Assembly (NCBI RefSeq): GCF_904849725.1
Contig: NC_058519.1
Coordinates: 534,944,316-535,008,315 of the forward strand
Length of the DNA stretch: 64,000 bases
Reading direction: 5' to 3'
Source: Hordeum vulgare subsp. vulgare
Taxonomy: Eukaryota; Streptophyta; Magnoliopsida; Poales; Poaceae
Shown piece by piece: positions 36,095 to 47,668 of this stretch; position 1 is the stretch's first letter; every line of letters starts with the position of its first letter. The translations under genes and the position numbers were made by a program. The notes beneath the pieces were generated by a model, which was given only the letters and a program-made list of their open reading frames with translations, did no database searches and was not told where the DNA came from.

Positions 36095-36631
36095 TTAAAA
36101 GTTTTGAGTGATGATTTCTCTCGAGAGCTCATGATTGGGGCATGAATATAGCATTGATTTAAGCCTCCCTAAAGATTGAGCTATGCTTTCCCTGTCACGA
36201 GGCCAAAAGTTATAAATAAAGTTCCGATCACGATGTACTAAATGCATAGGATAAAACTTTTGATGAAATTCCAATTTCAACCGATTGTAGTCCCATGATC
36301 CAGTATCATCACATAGCCTATACCATGTCAATGCCTTATCCTTCAAAGATAAAGGAAAGAGTTTTTTATTTACCTCATCCTCGGGCAAACCTGCAAGCTT
36401 AAATAAACCACAAACTTCATCTACATAGATCATATGCAAGTCTGGATGTGAAGATCCATCTCCTGTAAAAGGATTAGCCAGCAGTTTCTCAAGCATACCC
36501 GAAGGAATTTCATAAAAGATATTTTCAGTAGGTACCTCAGGTCGAGGAACAACTCCTCGTGCTTCTGTTTGTGGTGAAGATACCCCGAACAAACTCTTCA
36601 AAGGAACAGTTTCCATAGTGACAAGTGACAA
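36095..36631 (-). pseudogene. gag: gag of Athila element B
   Basis: A 178-codon frame from ATG 36631. It has the retrotransposon gag core GDGSSHPDLHMIYVDEVC, LFPLSLKDKALTWYRLC, KLEFHQKFYP and REIITQNF, then TAA. It would form capsid. It is truncated relative to a full gag, which continues in damaged form into 36094 and below. Confidence 0.82.
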
Positions 36632-36693
36632 TAAATTTCAGCATGGTATAAAAATGTTTCCTTACCAATTTCCACTTAGCAAAGGCACTTCCC

Positions 36694-36711
36694 TCCCCGG
36701 CAACGGCGCAA
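36694..36711 (-). other. Primer-binding site (tRNA-Asp type) of element B
   Basis: The minus strand reads TTGCGCCGTTGCCGGGGA, 11 bases inside the LTR edge at 36723. It is a near-perfect tRNA-Asp complement. Confidence 0.78.
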
Positions 36712-36722
36712 GAAAGGAGTCT

Positions 36723-38249
36723 TGATGACCCACAAGTATAGGGGATCAATCGTAGTCCTTTTGATAAGTAAGAGTGTTGAACCCAACGAGGAGCAGAAGG
36801 CTCTGATAAGCGGTTTTCAGCAAGGTAATAACTCCAAGCACTGAAAGTAGCGGTAACAAGTGATGGTGTAGCGAGGTGAAACGTAGCAAGCAAAAAGTAA
36901 CAAGTGACAAGTAGTAGCAATGGTGCAGCAAGTGGCCCAATCCCTTTTGTAGCAAGGGACAAGCCTGAACAAAGCCTTATAGGAGGAAAAACGCTCCCGA
37001 GGACACACGGGAATTTCTGTCATGCTAGTCTCATCATTTTCATATGATTCGCGTTCGTTACTTTGATAGTTTGATATGTGGGTGGACCAGCGCTTGGGTA
37101 CTACCCTTACTTGGACAAGCATCCCACTTATGATTAACCTCTCTCGCAAGCATCCGCAACTACAAAAGAAGAATTAAGACAACGTCTAACCATAGCATTA
37201 AACTAGTGGATCCAAATCAGCCCCTTACGGAGCAACGCATAGACTGGGGTTTAAGCTTCTGTCACTCCAGCAACCCATCATCTACTTACTACTCCCCAAT
37301 GCCTTCCTCTAGGCCCAAATATGGTGAAGTGTTATGTAGTTGACGTTCACATAACACAACTAGAGGAAAAGACAACATACAGCATATCAAAATACCGAAC
37401 GAATATCAAACTCACATGACTATTATCAGCATGACTTATCCCATGTCCTCAGGAACAAAAGTAACTACTCACAAAGCATAATCATAATCATGATCAGAGG
37501 TGTAATGAATAGCATCAAGGATCTGAACATAAACTCTTCCACCAAGTAATCCAACTAGCATCAACTACAAAGAGTAGTCAACACTACTAGCAACCTTACA
37601 AGTACCAATCGGAGTCGCGAGACGAAGATTGATTACAAGAGATGAACTAGGGATTGGAGAGGAGATGGTGTTGATGAAGATGTTGATGAAGATGCCTCCC
37701 CTCCAACGAGAGGAGTGTTGGTGATGACGATGGCGACGATTCCCCCCTCCGGGAGGGAAGTTTCCCCGGCAGGATTGTCCTGTCGGAGCTCTAGATTGGA
37801 TTTGCTCAAGTTCCGCCTCGTGGCGGCGGCGAAACCACGAAAAAGCTCCCGATTGATTTTTTTTCTGGAAAGAAACCCTTCATATAGAAAAAGAGGGGGG
37901 CTAGTGGTCCGTCAGGGAGCCCACAAGCCCCCACTCCGCCACTAGGGGGTGGTGGTGGCAGGGCTTGTGGCGCCCTGGCAGCCCCCTGTGGTGCTTCTTT
38001 TGCCCAGTATTTTTTATATAATCCCAAAAAATTCCTCGTAACTTTTCAGGGCGTTTGGAGATGTGCAGAATAGTGGACTAAGATTTGCTCCTTTTCCAGT
38101 CCAGAATTCCAGCTGCCTGAATTCTCCCTCTTAAAATAAACCTTGCAAAATAAGAGAGAAAAGGCATAAATATGGTACCACAAAGTAATATAACAGCCCA
38201 TAAAGCAATAAATATCAACATGAAAGCATGATGCAAAGTGGACGTATCA
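36723..38249 (-). repeat. 5' LTR of Athila element B
   Basis: On + it starts TGATGACCCACAAGTATAGG and ends GTGGACGTATCA; 1527 bp. No second copy is in the window. The right flank (38250) is coding protease of element A. Confidence 0.8.
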
Positions 38250-38507
38250 GCGGTCATCCTTGGAAGACCCTTTTTAAACACTGCAGGGGTTGTTATAGAT
38301 TGCAACAAAGGCAATGTCACTTTCCATATCCACGGTAATGAGCATACGGTGCACTTTCCGAAGAAACAATATCGAGTACATTGCTTCAATGCTATCGAAA
38401 AGACTTCATCGATTCTTATTGGGAGCTTTGACTGCCCTATACCTCCTGTTAAGATGAAGTATGATTTGATTGTCTGGGATATGCACATCCCCATTGAGGT
38501 GACCTAG
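38250..38507 (+). pseudogene. pro: Protease C-terminus of Athila element A
   Basis: After the LTR of element B, + strand coding resumes with AVILGRPFLNTAGVVIDCNKG and ends with TAG at 38505-38507 after IPIEVT. This is the end of the gag-protease of element A; the active site lies in the part lost at the junction. No RT follows. Confidence 0.78.
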
Positions 38508-39263
38508 TGACTATTCAAAAATTCTCCGTCTTCTTTTGTGATTCGAAAAAGTTTGTCGAGGAGACTTGATCAACCTCGTTGACGGATTTCTTTCGATGAC
38601 CATGAGATGGATGAATCGAGGAGTCATAAACCTCTGTTCCAAGCTTTCACCTTCGGTTTCTTAGAAGAAAAATGATAGGTTTAGATTAGTTTTCCCTGTT
38701 TTCTGTTTTAGCGTCCCATAGAAAAGTACCCCGAAAATAAAAGTTTTCCGAACATCCTCAAAATCAAGTATGATTTTTTCTGGATTTTCTGAAAAATACT
38801 GAGATGAAGAGCTAGTCTGGGGGCTGCACCATTGGGCCACAAGCACTGGAGGCGTGGGCACCCCCTCCACTCATTCTAGATCCCATCTGCTTCTCCTACC
38901 ACCAGAAAAATTGTTTCGTAGCTCAAACCCGTGTTCTTGCTCTTCTTGCTGGGATTTTCGATCTCCTTGTGCAAAGCACCATTCACCGAACTGTTTTGGG
39001 GAAATTACTCCTTGGTAAGTGACTCCTCCATTGGTCCAATTAGTTTTTGCTCTAGTGTCTTATACATCGCGTATTTTTGCTGCCTTGGTGACCATGTTCT
39101 TGAGCTTTGCATGCTAATTTTAGCTTGTCCCAAGTAGTTTTGATGCATAATATGGCCTCTAGGCACTTGTGAGAGTAGTTGCTACGAGTTTCGCTAGGCC
39201 TTGTTCACTTTTCCTTAGAATCACTAAAATTTTAGAAAATTTTAGAGATAGAAAAGGGAAAAG
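38508..39263 (+). other. Non-coding stretch between protease and downstream ORF of element A
   Basis: RT, RNase H and integrase are expected here but absent. No pol motif is seen on either strand. T-rich pyrimidine tracts with AG near 38990-39010 could be a splice acceptor for the ORF that follows, but this is not supported further. Confidence 0.5.
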
Positions 39264-40337
39264 ATGAGGAGGTTCTTAAGAGGCTCTTCAAGCCGTGACC
39301 CCAAGGATGATGGAAGTGAGAAGAAGAAACCCAAGTATCCGGTCCCTCGAGTTGCAGAAGTTCAAGCATGCAAGTGGCCAAGCGATGTGTTCTTACGCAC
39401 CGCCGGACTTTATGAGGACTTTTATTACTTGGTGGAGAACGCAGGCCTTACCGCCTTCGTTGAAGATAAGTGTCTGCAATTCCTCCTCCTCACTAATATC
39501 TTCGTACAAAGCTTTAACTTCTATCCAAGAAAGAATCCTCCTATGGTTGAGTTCAAATTATATGATATCCCCCAGCGCATGTCACTCCAGGATTTTTGCA
39601 ATGTTTGCAAATTACCTTATGTTGGGGATATTCATGAACCTCGTCCACGGGACTTGGAAGCTTTCATCGATACTATTGTTGTAGGAGAAGAGAGAGGAGT
39701 GTCTTGTGCTAGAGCTGCTAGCATACATTTTCCCGTGCTTTGGTACTTCTCATTATTTGTGGGAAAATGTTTGATTGGCCGTGGGAAAGCTGGGTCCCTT
39801 AGCTCCCCAGATCTTGCGGTCCTGCGCGAAGCCCTTTATAATGATAAAACTTATAGCTTGGGCGCTATAGTAGCTCAACGGTTGAACACAAACCATTCTA
39901 AAGGCGTTGTCTATGGAGGTATCTATGCTACTCGTCTTGCTAGACATTTTGAGATAACCATTAGACTGGACGAGGAAGAAGGGATTCTTCTTCCTGAGAG
40001 ATATCTAGATTATGATAGCATGGTTCGCCATGACTTTCTTGATAGAGATATAAATAGAAGGATGATTTATAACCTGGCATTTAGTCAGGGTACTCGTGGG
40101 AATGTTACTTTGCCTGCTCCTTATTTGTTCAATCTTCATGCAGGCAGGTACATTATTATGCCCTCAGACATCTATGCATATTGGGGCATAGCCCAACCAC
40201 AGGTGCCCGTGCCCGAGCCACCAGTCGAGTATCAGACGCAAGTTTATCAGTGGGAGCCAAAGCAGCTCACACAGCAGTGGCACCCTCAGTACACTCTGGA
40301 GTACCCCGGAGCTGCTTATTTCCCTCCTTGGGAGTAG
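39264..40337 (+). CDS. Intact downstream ORF of Athila element A (plant-transposon-type/env-like protein)
   Basis: An uninterrupted 357-codon frame from ATG 39264 to TAG 40335-40337. The N-terminus is basic and Ser-rich (MRRFLRGSSSRDPKDDG, EKKKPKYP). The core includes KWPSDVFLRTAGLYEDFYYLVENAG, QFLLLTNIFVQSF, FPVLWYFSLFVGKCLIGRG and VYGGIYATRLARHFEI. The C-terminus is rich in Pro and Gln (VPEPPVEYQTQ, QQWHPQY). I recognise it as the protein often encoded between pol and the 3' LTR in Triticeae Athila-type elements. No clear signal peptide or membrane anchor is visible, so an envelope role is doubtful. It is the longest intact element-specific ORF here; its function is unknown. Confidence 0.72.
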   Translation: MRRFLRGSSSRDPKDDGSEKKKPKYPVPRVAEVQACKWPSDVFLRTAGLYEDFYYLVENAGLTAFVEDKCLQFLLLTNIFVQSFNFYPRKNPPMVEFKLYDIPQRMSLQDFCNVCKLPYVGDIHEPRPRDLEAFIDTIVVGEERGVSCARAASIHFPVLWYFSLFVGKCLIGRGKAGSLSSPDLAVLREALYNDKTYSLGAIVAQRLNTNHSKGVVYGGIYATRLARHFEITIRLDEEEGILLPERYLDYDSMVRHDFLDRDINRRMIYNLAFSQGTRGNVTLPAPYLFNLHAGRYIIMPSDIYAYWGIAQPQVPVPEPPVEYQTQVYQWEPKQLTQQWHPQYTLEYPGAAYFPPWE

Positions 40338-42264
40338 ACCAACTTAGGCCAAAAGCCTAAGCTTGGGGGAGTACGTGTTTCTCACCGACTTTATATTCTT
40401 GCTTATGCTTTCACTTTGTTTGTCGGTGTTCACACTTTGCCACTGTATCATCCATGCTAGTTTATTTCTTTTTCTCGTTTTCTTTTCATGTGTCTGTCTA
40501 GTTTGAGAAAACCCAAAAAGATTTTCTTGTTCTTCTTTTGCTTGTTGGGAGCTTTCCCGTGTAAATAGTTTTCTTTTTCTTTGGGTCAAGGTAGAAGACC
40601 ATGGTTACAATGTTTAGTGGCTCTCGCATGCATATATGTTTATCTATTAAAGAGCCATATTACTTTGTCTTCTCCTTTGTGTTTGCTTGCAGATTCCATC
40701 TTAGTCCAATGCACGAGCACTCTTATTATTGTTCACATCATTCGGTCGTGCAAGTGAAAGGCAATAATGACGATATATGATGAAGTGACTGAACCTGGAA
40801 AAGCTGGTATGAACTCGATCTATTTTGTTTTTGTAAATATGACTAGCTCATTGTTCCTGATTCAGCTTTGTTGTGAGAGAAACATGCTTGCAATGACAAC
40901 TTAGAGATCATAGTTTCTGATGCCATGCTCAATTAGCTAGGAGCTTATAATGGTTTGTCTTGGATGCCAACATGAATTTTGAGATGACTATGATGTAGTA
41001 TGATAGGATGGTATCCTCCTTTGAATGATTCAAGTGGCTTGACTTGGCGCATGTTTACGCATGTAGTTGAAACAAAATCAACATAGCCTCTATGATGTTC
41101 ATGTTCATGGTGATTTATGTCCTACTCATGCTTGCACTTAATGTTGGTTAATCTCTCTAGTTGGTCGCTTCCCACTCTTTTGCTAGCCTCCGCTTGTACT
41201 AAGCGGGAATACTGCTTGTGCATCCACTTCCATAAACCCAAAGTTGTTCCATATGAGTCCACCATACCTACCTGTATGCGGTATCTACCTGCCATTCCAA
41301 GTAAATTTGCATGTGCCACTCTCTAAATCTTCAAGAAATAATCTGTTTTGCATGCCCGAACCGCTCATGTGGTGACAGGGGGCTATCAATATCTTCCATG
41401 CTAGGCGTGTTATCCTTGATATGTGTTTATTCACTATCATTCACGAGAAAGGGGCCGGTAATTGGAATGCCCAGTTCCATGCTCAAATCGAAAAGATAAT
41501 TGCAAACAAAAATCCCCCTGGATTGATGTTGGTATGGACGGCACACAAGTATTCAGCCAGTCGTGGAGTGTGATTGATCGGTGGTGGGGGAGTCAAAACT
41601 TTACTTTTCTGTTTGGGTACCGCCTATAGCATGTGTAGCGTGGAAGATGGTGAGAACTCTTGGTCATTGCGTTGACAATGAAAGCATGCCACCCAAAATT
41701 ATTATCTCTGTTTTCAAAAGCTTGAGCTCTCGCACCTCTGCAAATCAATGCTTCCCTCTGCGAAGGGCATGTCTATTTATGTTCCTGTTGAGTCATCCTC
41801 TTCTTATAAAAGCACCAATTAGAGAGAACCTCTGTCATTTTTATGCTTTGCTTTTAACAGTTATTGAGTATGACTGTGACTGGATCTTCTTTGCAATTAA
41901 TTACAATGTTTAGTCAGCCCTTAGTCTTTGAAAGTGCTCTGCATTTATGTTTGCGGTCTCAGAAAGAGCTAGCGAGATACCATCTGTTCATACTGCTTCA
42001 TGATTGTTTTGATTGAAGTGTTGACGTTTGAAACTTATTATTATTTGCTCGCTAGTTGATTATGCCATTGATATGAGTTTACCGTGAGACCTAGATGTCA
42101 TTTGCTTATGTAGTTAGCTTGTGATCTTGCTAAAATTCTGGATATGAGTTAGACATAGTTGCAACAACAAGATCAAACAGAGTTCGTAAAAGTTTTTCTT
42201 TTGTCTCTTTCAGTTTGTCAACTGAATTGCTTGAGGACAAGCAAGGTTTTAAGCTTGGGGGAGT
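40338..42264 (+). other. Long 3' non-coding region and polypurine tract of element A
   Basis: 1.9 kb without a credible ORF. AAGCTTGGGGGAG occurs just after the ORF (40359-40371) and again right before the 3' LTR (42251-42263), where it is the polypurine tract. The first copy could be a second plus-strand primer. Short frames such as 41581-41913 have no recognisable content. Confidence 0.65.
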
Positions 42265-43090
42265 TGATACCTCTCCGTCGTACCTACTTTTCCAATCTCT
42301 TTTGCCCTTGTTTTGGACTCTAATTTGCATGATTTGAATGGAACTAACCCGGACTAACGTTGTTTTCAGCAGAATTGCCATGGTGTTGTTTTTGCGCAGA
42401 AATAAAAGTTCTCGGAATGACTTGAAAATTTACGGAGAATTTTTGTGGAATATATGAAAAATACTGGCGCAAGAATCAACGGAGGAAGTGGAGCATGGAG
42501 CCCACAAGCCCACCAGGCACCCCCCCTGGTCGCGCCTGGCAGGCTTGTGGGGCCCACAAAACTCCACTGCCTCCAATCTCAGGTCTATTTAGTCCCTTTC
42601 GTCCGGAAAAGAATAAAGGAGAAGAATTCATCGTGTTTTACGATATGGAGGCGCCGCCACCTCCTGTTCTTCCTCTGGAGGGCAGATCTGGAGTCCGTTC
42701 TGGGCTCCGGAGAGGGGAGATCGTCGCCATCATCATCACCAACCTTCCTTCATCGCCAATTCCATGATGCTCTTCACCGTTCGTAAGTAATCTCATCGTA
42801 GGCTTGCTGGACGGTGATGGGTTGGATGAGATCTATCATGTAATCGAGTTAGTTTTGACGGGGATTGATCCCTAGTATCCACTATGTTCTGAGATTGATG
42901 TTGCTACTACTTTGCCATGCTTAATGCTTGTCACTAGGGCCCGAGTACTATGATTTCAGATCTGAACCTATTATGTTGTCGCCAATATATGTGTGTTCTT
43001 GATCCTATCTTGCAAGTTGTAGTCACCTACTATGTGTTATGACCCGGCAACCCCGGAGTGACAATAGCCGGAACCACTCCGAGAGATGAC
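42265..43090 (+). repeat. 3' LTR of Athila element A, truncated by element C
   Basis: It starts TGATACCTCTCCGTCG and matches the first 829 bp of 32638-34080. It is cut at GAGATGAC by element C; the remainder lies beyond the window. Confidence 0.9.
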
Positions 43091-43549
43091 TAATACGTCT
43101 CCAACGTATCTATAATTTTTGATGGTTTCATGCTATTATCTTGTCAAACTTTGGATGTTTTGCATGCCTTTTATATATTTTTTGGGACTAACTTATTAAC
43201 TCGGTGCCAAGTGTCAGTTCCTGTTTTTTCCATGTTTTTGACCACTTTCAGAGGAGATTTTGAAACGGAGTCCAAACGGAATAAAATCCCCGAAAAGATT
43301 TTTTTCATAACAGAAGAAGATCAGGACACTTGAGAGCCAAGGCAGTGGGTCCCCAGGGGGCCCACAAGCCCCCACCCCGCGGCCAGGGGAGGCCACGGCC
43401 CACAGGCTTGTGGTCCCCCTAGACCTCCTTTGCCCTAGGTCTTGCGCCTATATATTCCCAAAAATTCCACAAAAAATCAGGAGATCATCGAAAGTACTTT
43501 TCCGCCGCCGCAAGCTTCTGTCTCCGCAAGATCCCATCTGGGGCACGTT
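43091..43549 (+). repeat. 5' LTR of element C, left part
   Basis: It starts TAATACGTCTCCAACG (expected TG changed to TA). The first 108 bp match the 3' LTR start at 63248. It is cut at 43549 by the BARE/WIS-like element and continues at 55129. Net LTR length is about 1517 bp. Confidence 0.85.
43545..43549. repeat. Target-site duplication (ACGTT) of the BARE/WIS-like element
   Basis: ACGTT on the left, ATGTT on the right (55129-55133). The one difference is a C to T change at a CpG. Confidence 0.8.
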
Positions 43550-45284
43550 TGTTGGGTAACGTAGCATAAATTCAAAATTTTCCTATGCATATTCAGATCT
43601 TCCTATGGAGAGACCAGCAACGAGAGACGGGTAAGAGCATCTTCATACCTTTGAAGATCGCTAAGCGGAAGCGTTACTAGAACGTGGTTGATGGAGTCGT
43701 ACTCGCAGCGATTCGGATCGCGGTGTGATTTCGATCTAGTGCCGAACTACGGCACCTCCGCGTTCAACACACGTGCAGCCCGGTGATGTCTCCCGCACCT
43801 TGATCCAGCAAGGAGGAGGGAGAGGTTGGGGAAGAACTCCAGCAGCACGACGGCGTGCTGTCGATGGAGAGACGAGGTCTCCCGGCAGGGCTTCGCCAAG
43901 AGAGAGAGAAAACCGTATCCAAAACAGCCCCGAAACCTCAACTATATATAGGGGGAGGGGGAGGGGCGTAGCCCTTAGGGTTCCCACCCCCAAGGGGTGC
44001 GGCAGCCCCAGATGGGAGAGGGGCGGCGGCCAGGGCAGGCAGGAGGGGTGGTGCGCACCCCTAGTGAGCCTTAGGCCCACCTGGCTTAGGGTTTCCCCCC
44101 CCCTTCCCTCTCCCCTGCGCATTGGGCTGAGTGGGGAGGCGCACCAGCCCACCTAGGGGCTGGTTCCCTCCCCCACTTGGCCCACCTTTCCTCCCGAGGT
44201 CGTTGCCCCCCTTCGGTGGACCTTCGGGGCCACCTCCGGTGGTCCTGTTGATCTCGGTACGTTACCGGTGATGCCCGAAACACTTTCGGTGTCCGAAACC
44301 ATCCGTCCTATATATCAATCTTTACCTCCGTACCATTCCGGAGCTCCTCGTGACGTCCGGGATCTCAGCCGGGACTCCTAAAAACTTTCGGTAACCTCGT
44401 ATAACAATTCCATATAACCCTAGCGTCACCGAACCTTAAGTGTGTAGACCCTACGGGTTCGGGAGAAAGGCAGACATGACCGAGACACCTCTCTGGCCAA
44501 TAACCATCAGCGGGGTCTGGATACCCATGGTGGCTCCCACTTTCTCCACGATGATCTCATCGGATGAACCACGATGTCAAGGATTCAATCAATCCCGTAT
44601 ACGATTCCCTTTGTCTGTCGGTATAGAACTTGCCCGAGATTCGATCGTCGGTATACCTATACCTTGTTCAATCTCGTTACCGGTAAGTCTCTTTACTCAT
44701 TCCGTACCACGTCATCGTGTGACTAACTCCTTAGTAACATTGAGCTCATTATGATGTTCTACCGAGTGGGCCTAGAGATACCTCTCCGTCACACGGAGTG
44801 ACAAATCCCGATCTCGATTCGTACCAACCCAACAGACACTTTCAGAGATACCCGTAGTGCACCTTTATAGTCACCCAGTTACGTTGTGACGTTTGATACA
44901 CCCAAAGCACTCCTACTATAGCCGGGAGTTGCACAATCTCACGGTCGAAGGAAAAGATACTTAACATTAGAAAAGCTTTAGCATACGAACAATTAGATCT
45001 AGCGCTATGCTTAGGATTGGGTCTTGTCCATCACATCATTCTCCCAATGATGTGATCCCGTTATCAATGACATCTAATGCCCATGATCAGGAAACCATGA
45101 TCATCTATTGACTAACGAGCTAGCCAACTAGAGGCTTGCTAGGGACACATTGTGATCTATTTATTCACACATGTATTATTGTTTCCTGTTAATACAATTA
45201 TAGCATGAACAATAGACGATTATCATGAACAAGGAAATATGATAATAACCATTTTATTATTGCCTCTAGGGCATATTTCCAACA
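43550..45284 (-). repeat. 3' LTR of the BARE/WIS-like element
   Basis: It starts TGTTGGGTAACGTAGC and ends TTTCCAACA on +; 1735 bp; pairs with 53358-55128. A TATATATA run at 43943-43950 is the likely TATA region (minus strand). The polypurine tract follows at 45285 (GTCTCCCACTTGC on +). Confidence 0.93.
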
Positions 45285-45316
45285 GTCTCCCACTTGCACT
45301 AGAGTCAATAATCTAG

Positions 45317-45994
45317 TTATATTGTGATGTATCGAACACCCATAGCATTATGGTGTTGATCATGTTTTGCTCGTGGAAGAGGTTTAGTCAACGGGTCTGC
45401 AATATTCAGATCCGTGTGTACTTTACAAATATCTATCACTCCACTCTGGACGTGGTCCTGGATGGAGTTGTAGCGGCGTTTGATGTGCTTCGTCTTCAGG
45501 TGAAACCTGGGCTCCTTGGCTATGGCAATGGCCCCAGTGTTATCACAGAAGAGTGTCATTGGACCCGACGCGCTTGGAACCACTCCAAGGTCGGTGATGA
45601 GCTCCTTCATCCAAATTCCTTCATGAGCTGCTTCTGAAGCAGCTATGTACTCCGCTTCACATGTAGATGTTGCCACGACTTCTTGCTTGCTGCTGCACCA
45701 GCTCACTGCCCCACCATTCAACACATATACGTATCCGGTCTGTGACTTAGAGTCATCCGGATATGTGTCGAAGCTAGTGTCGACGTAACCCTTTACGACG
45801 AGCTCTTCGTCACCTCCATAAACGAGAAACATTTCCTTAGTCCTTTTCAGGTACTTAAGGATATTCTTGACCGCTGTCCAGTGTTCCATACCGGGATCAC
45901 TTTGGTAACTCCCTACCAAACTTATGGAAAGGTTTATATCAGGTCTGGTACACAGCATGGCATACATTAGAGAGCCCATGGCTGAAGCGTAGGG
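45317..45994 (-). pseudogene. pol: RNase H of the BARE/WIS-like element
   Basis: Continues RT from 48778 after the inserted solo LTR: GSLMYAMLCTRPDI, WTAVKNILKYLKRTKEM, VDTSFDTYPDDSKSQTGYVY, TCEAEYIAASEAAHEG, FCDNTGAIAIAKEP and the end NIADPLTKPLPRAKHDQH. The stop at 45317-45319 is the natural pol end. RNase H degrades the RNA of the RNA-DNA hybrid. Confidence 0.88.
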
Positions 45995-46079
45995 TGTTGG
46001 AGCATATATCTCCATATGTGGTTTTGGTACTTGATGACAATTCCTATGGACTAATGGTTTCCTTAAGTTACATTTATAG

Positions 46080-46487
46080 GATTTGTCCATAGGCACTTCT
46101 TGAAGTCCATCTGTTGGGTTCAAGGAGTTTATATGATGACCAAGATGGTATTCAAGGTATTATCCAAAGAATGGTCATAGAGACACATGGTTGATCAAGA
46201 TCTCAGACAAAGAGTAAATCAAGATGATCAACACACAAAGCGTACAAGATGTACCGAGAGGGATCAAGTGATCCCATGGTATGGATTTGTTCATAGGCAC
46301 TTCTTGAAGTCCATCTGTTGGGTTCAAGGAGTTTATATGATGACCAAGATGGTATCCAAGGTATTATCCAAAGAATGGTCATAGAGACACATGGTTGATC
46401 AAGATCTCAGACAAAGAGTAAATCAAGATGATCAACACACAAAGCGTACAAGATGTACCGAGAGGGATCAAGTGATCCCATGGTATG
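46080..46487 (+). repeat. 204-bp tandem duplication in the copia solo LTR
   Basis: Two adjacent copies start near 46080 and 46284. For example, ATGGTTGATCAAGATCTC occurs at 46187 and 46391, and the CCATGGTATGG end is shared. They are nearly identical, so the duplication is recent relative to the LTR. Confidence 0.88.
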
Positions 46488-47261
46488 GTAAGCATTGTCC
46501 ATTACGTGTTTGTGTACTAACCCATGGTCTTCGTGAGAGTTCTATGTGGGGGTTAGGTGTGTTTCCATGGGCTTGTGTCAAAGGGAAGATCTCATACAAC
46601 CCATGGAGTATGACGTCAAGTTGTGATCGTCATCAAGATTGCGGTGTGCAAGTTCAAGTGGATCAGCACGAAGATAGCATGCTTGAAGCTTGCCGTCCAT
46701 TATGGTGGCAATGGACTTGTGAAGATATGCTGAAGAGTGGCTCACCCATAGTGAGTATGGGGGAGCAATCAACTAGTCTTCATCAAGCCAACACAATCAA
46801 GAAAGGTGGTCCATCTTGAGGAAGCCAGGATCATCATCATCTAGCTCAAGAGGATGAGGTGCAAGGTATAGGTTTGCCCTTGATAGGTTTTCTGGTTACG
46901 ATAGATTGTTGTTCTATCAAGGGGGGCTCTCAAGTGAGTAGCTTGATCGTATCGTTCGTTGAGAGCTCAAACCATTTGCATCCTTGCATCATACTTCTTG
47001 GTTCTTAGTTGGTGTTTCTCTTTGTGAGTTTTAGAGCTTATGGTCATCTTCATGACAAGCTCGAGTTCATCGAAAACGGAGTCCATATGCATCTACTATG
47101 ATGTTTTCGATGTTGGAGTTTTTGCCGGTTCTTCATTCATAGAGATCTCACATCTCTATATCTTTGGCATATTCATAACCGCATGGTCTTAAGATTTCCA
47201 ACAAGCTTGGGTTTGCTCGATTCGGAGCTCGTATGCGAAAGTTATGGTTGTTTCAGTGGCG

Positions 47262-47624
47262 AGCGGTAGTACCGCTCGACCTAGCGGTAGTACCGCTAGA
47301 GTTGGCGGTAGTACCGCTGGCCCTAGCGGTAGTACCGCTGGCTCGCGGTAGTACCGCCCCTGGTCAGCGGTAGTACCGCTCCAGGAGCTTAGTACCGCCT
47401 GCCTAGCGGTTGTTCGTGGACTGACCTTTTTGCGAAGACTTTCTTGGCGGTGGTAGTGTCGTTGCACTACCAGGGGCCCAGCGGTAGTACCGCTGGGGCC
47501 AGCGGTAGTACCGCTGGAGTGCCAGCGGTAGTACCGCTGCAGCCAGCGGTAGTACCGCTAGCTGGCGGTAGTACCGCTGGAGTGCCAGCGGTAGTACCGC
47601 TGCAGCCAGCGGTAGTACCGCTGG
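47262..47624. repeat. Array of 13 near-palindromes GCGGTAGTACCGC
   Basis: The 13-mer GCGGTAGTACCGC (6-bp arms around one base, often 7-bp as AGCGGTAGTACCGCT) occurs 13 times in two clusters (47262-47383 and 47480-47624), with degenerate copies between. Frames through the array encode only Gly/Ser/Thr/Val repeats and are not genes. Confidence 0.92.
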
Positions 47625-47668
47625 AGCTCGGGCAGAAAGTGGGGTAACGGTCTGATTCCTTCCCCCAC

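Larger units (their letters stand above)
34434..38249 (-). mobile_element. Athila-clade element B, truncated, opposite strand
   Basis: On the minus strand: 5' LTR (36723-38249), tRNA-Asp primer site, gag, protease and the first part of RT, which ends abruptly at about 34434 after VPNDKDE. The RT body, integrase and 3' LTR are missing. Its LTR differs from that of element A (TGATACGTCCACTTTGC start), so it is another family. Confidence 0.82.
32638..43090 (+). mobile_element. Athila-clade element A, internally deleted and nested
   Basis: 5' LTR 32638-34080, tRNA-Asp primer site, gag start, protease end, a 357-codon downstream ORF, long 3' region, polypurine tract, 3' LTR from 42265. No RT, RNase H or integrase on the + strand lies between protease and the ORF. 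Element B (minus strand) sits between its gag and protease. The 3' LTR is cut at 43090 by element C. Confidence 0.85.

Noticed and set aside
41581..41913. 110-codon ORF in the 3' region of element A
   Set aside because: No known motif, cysteine/phenylalanine-rich by composition, and not preceded by a credible signal; treated as non-coding.
47444..47647. 67-codon ORF with Ser-Thr-Ala-Gly repeats
   Set aside because: It is only a translation of the GCGGTAGTACCGC array; the same array is open in other frames too.
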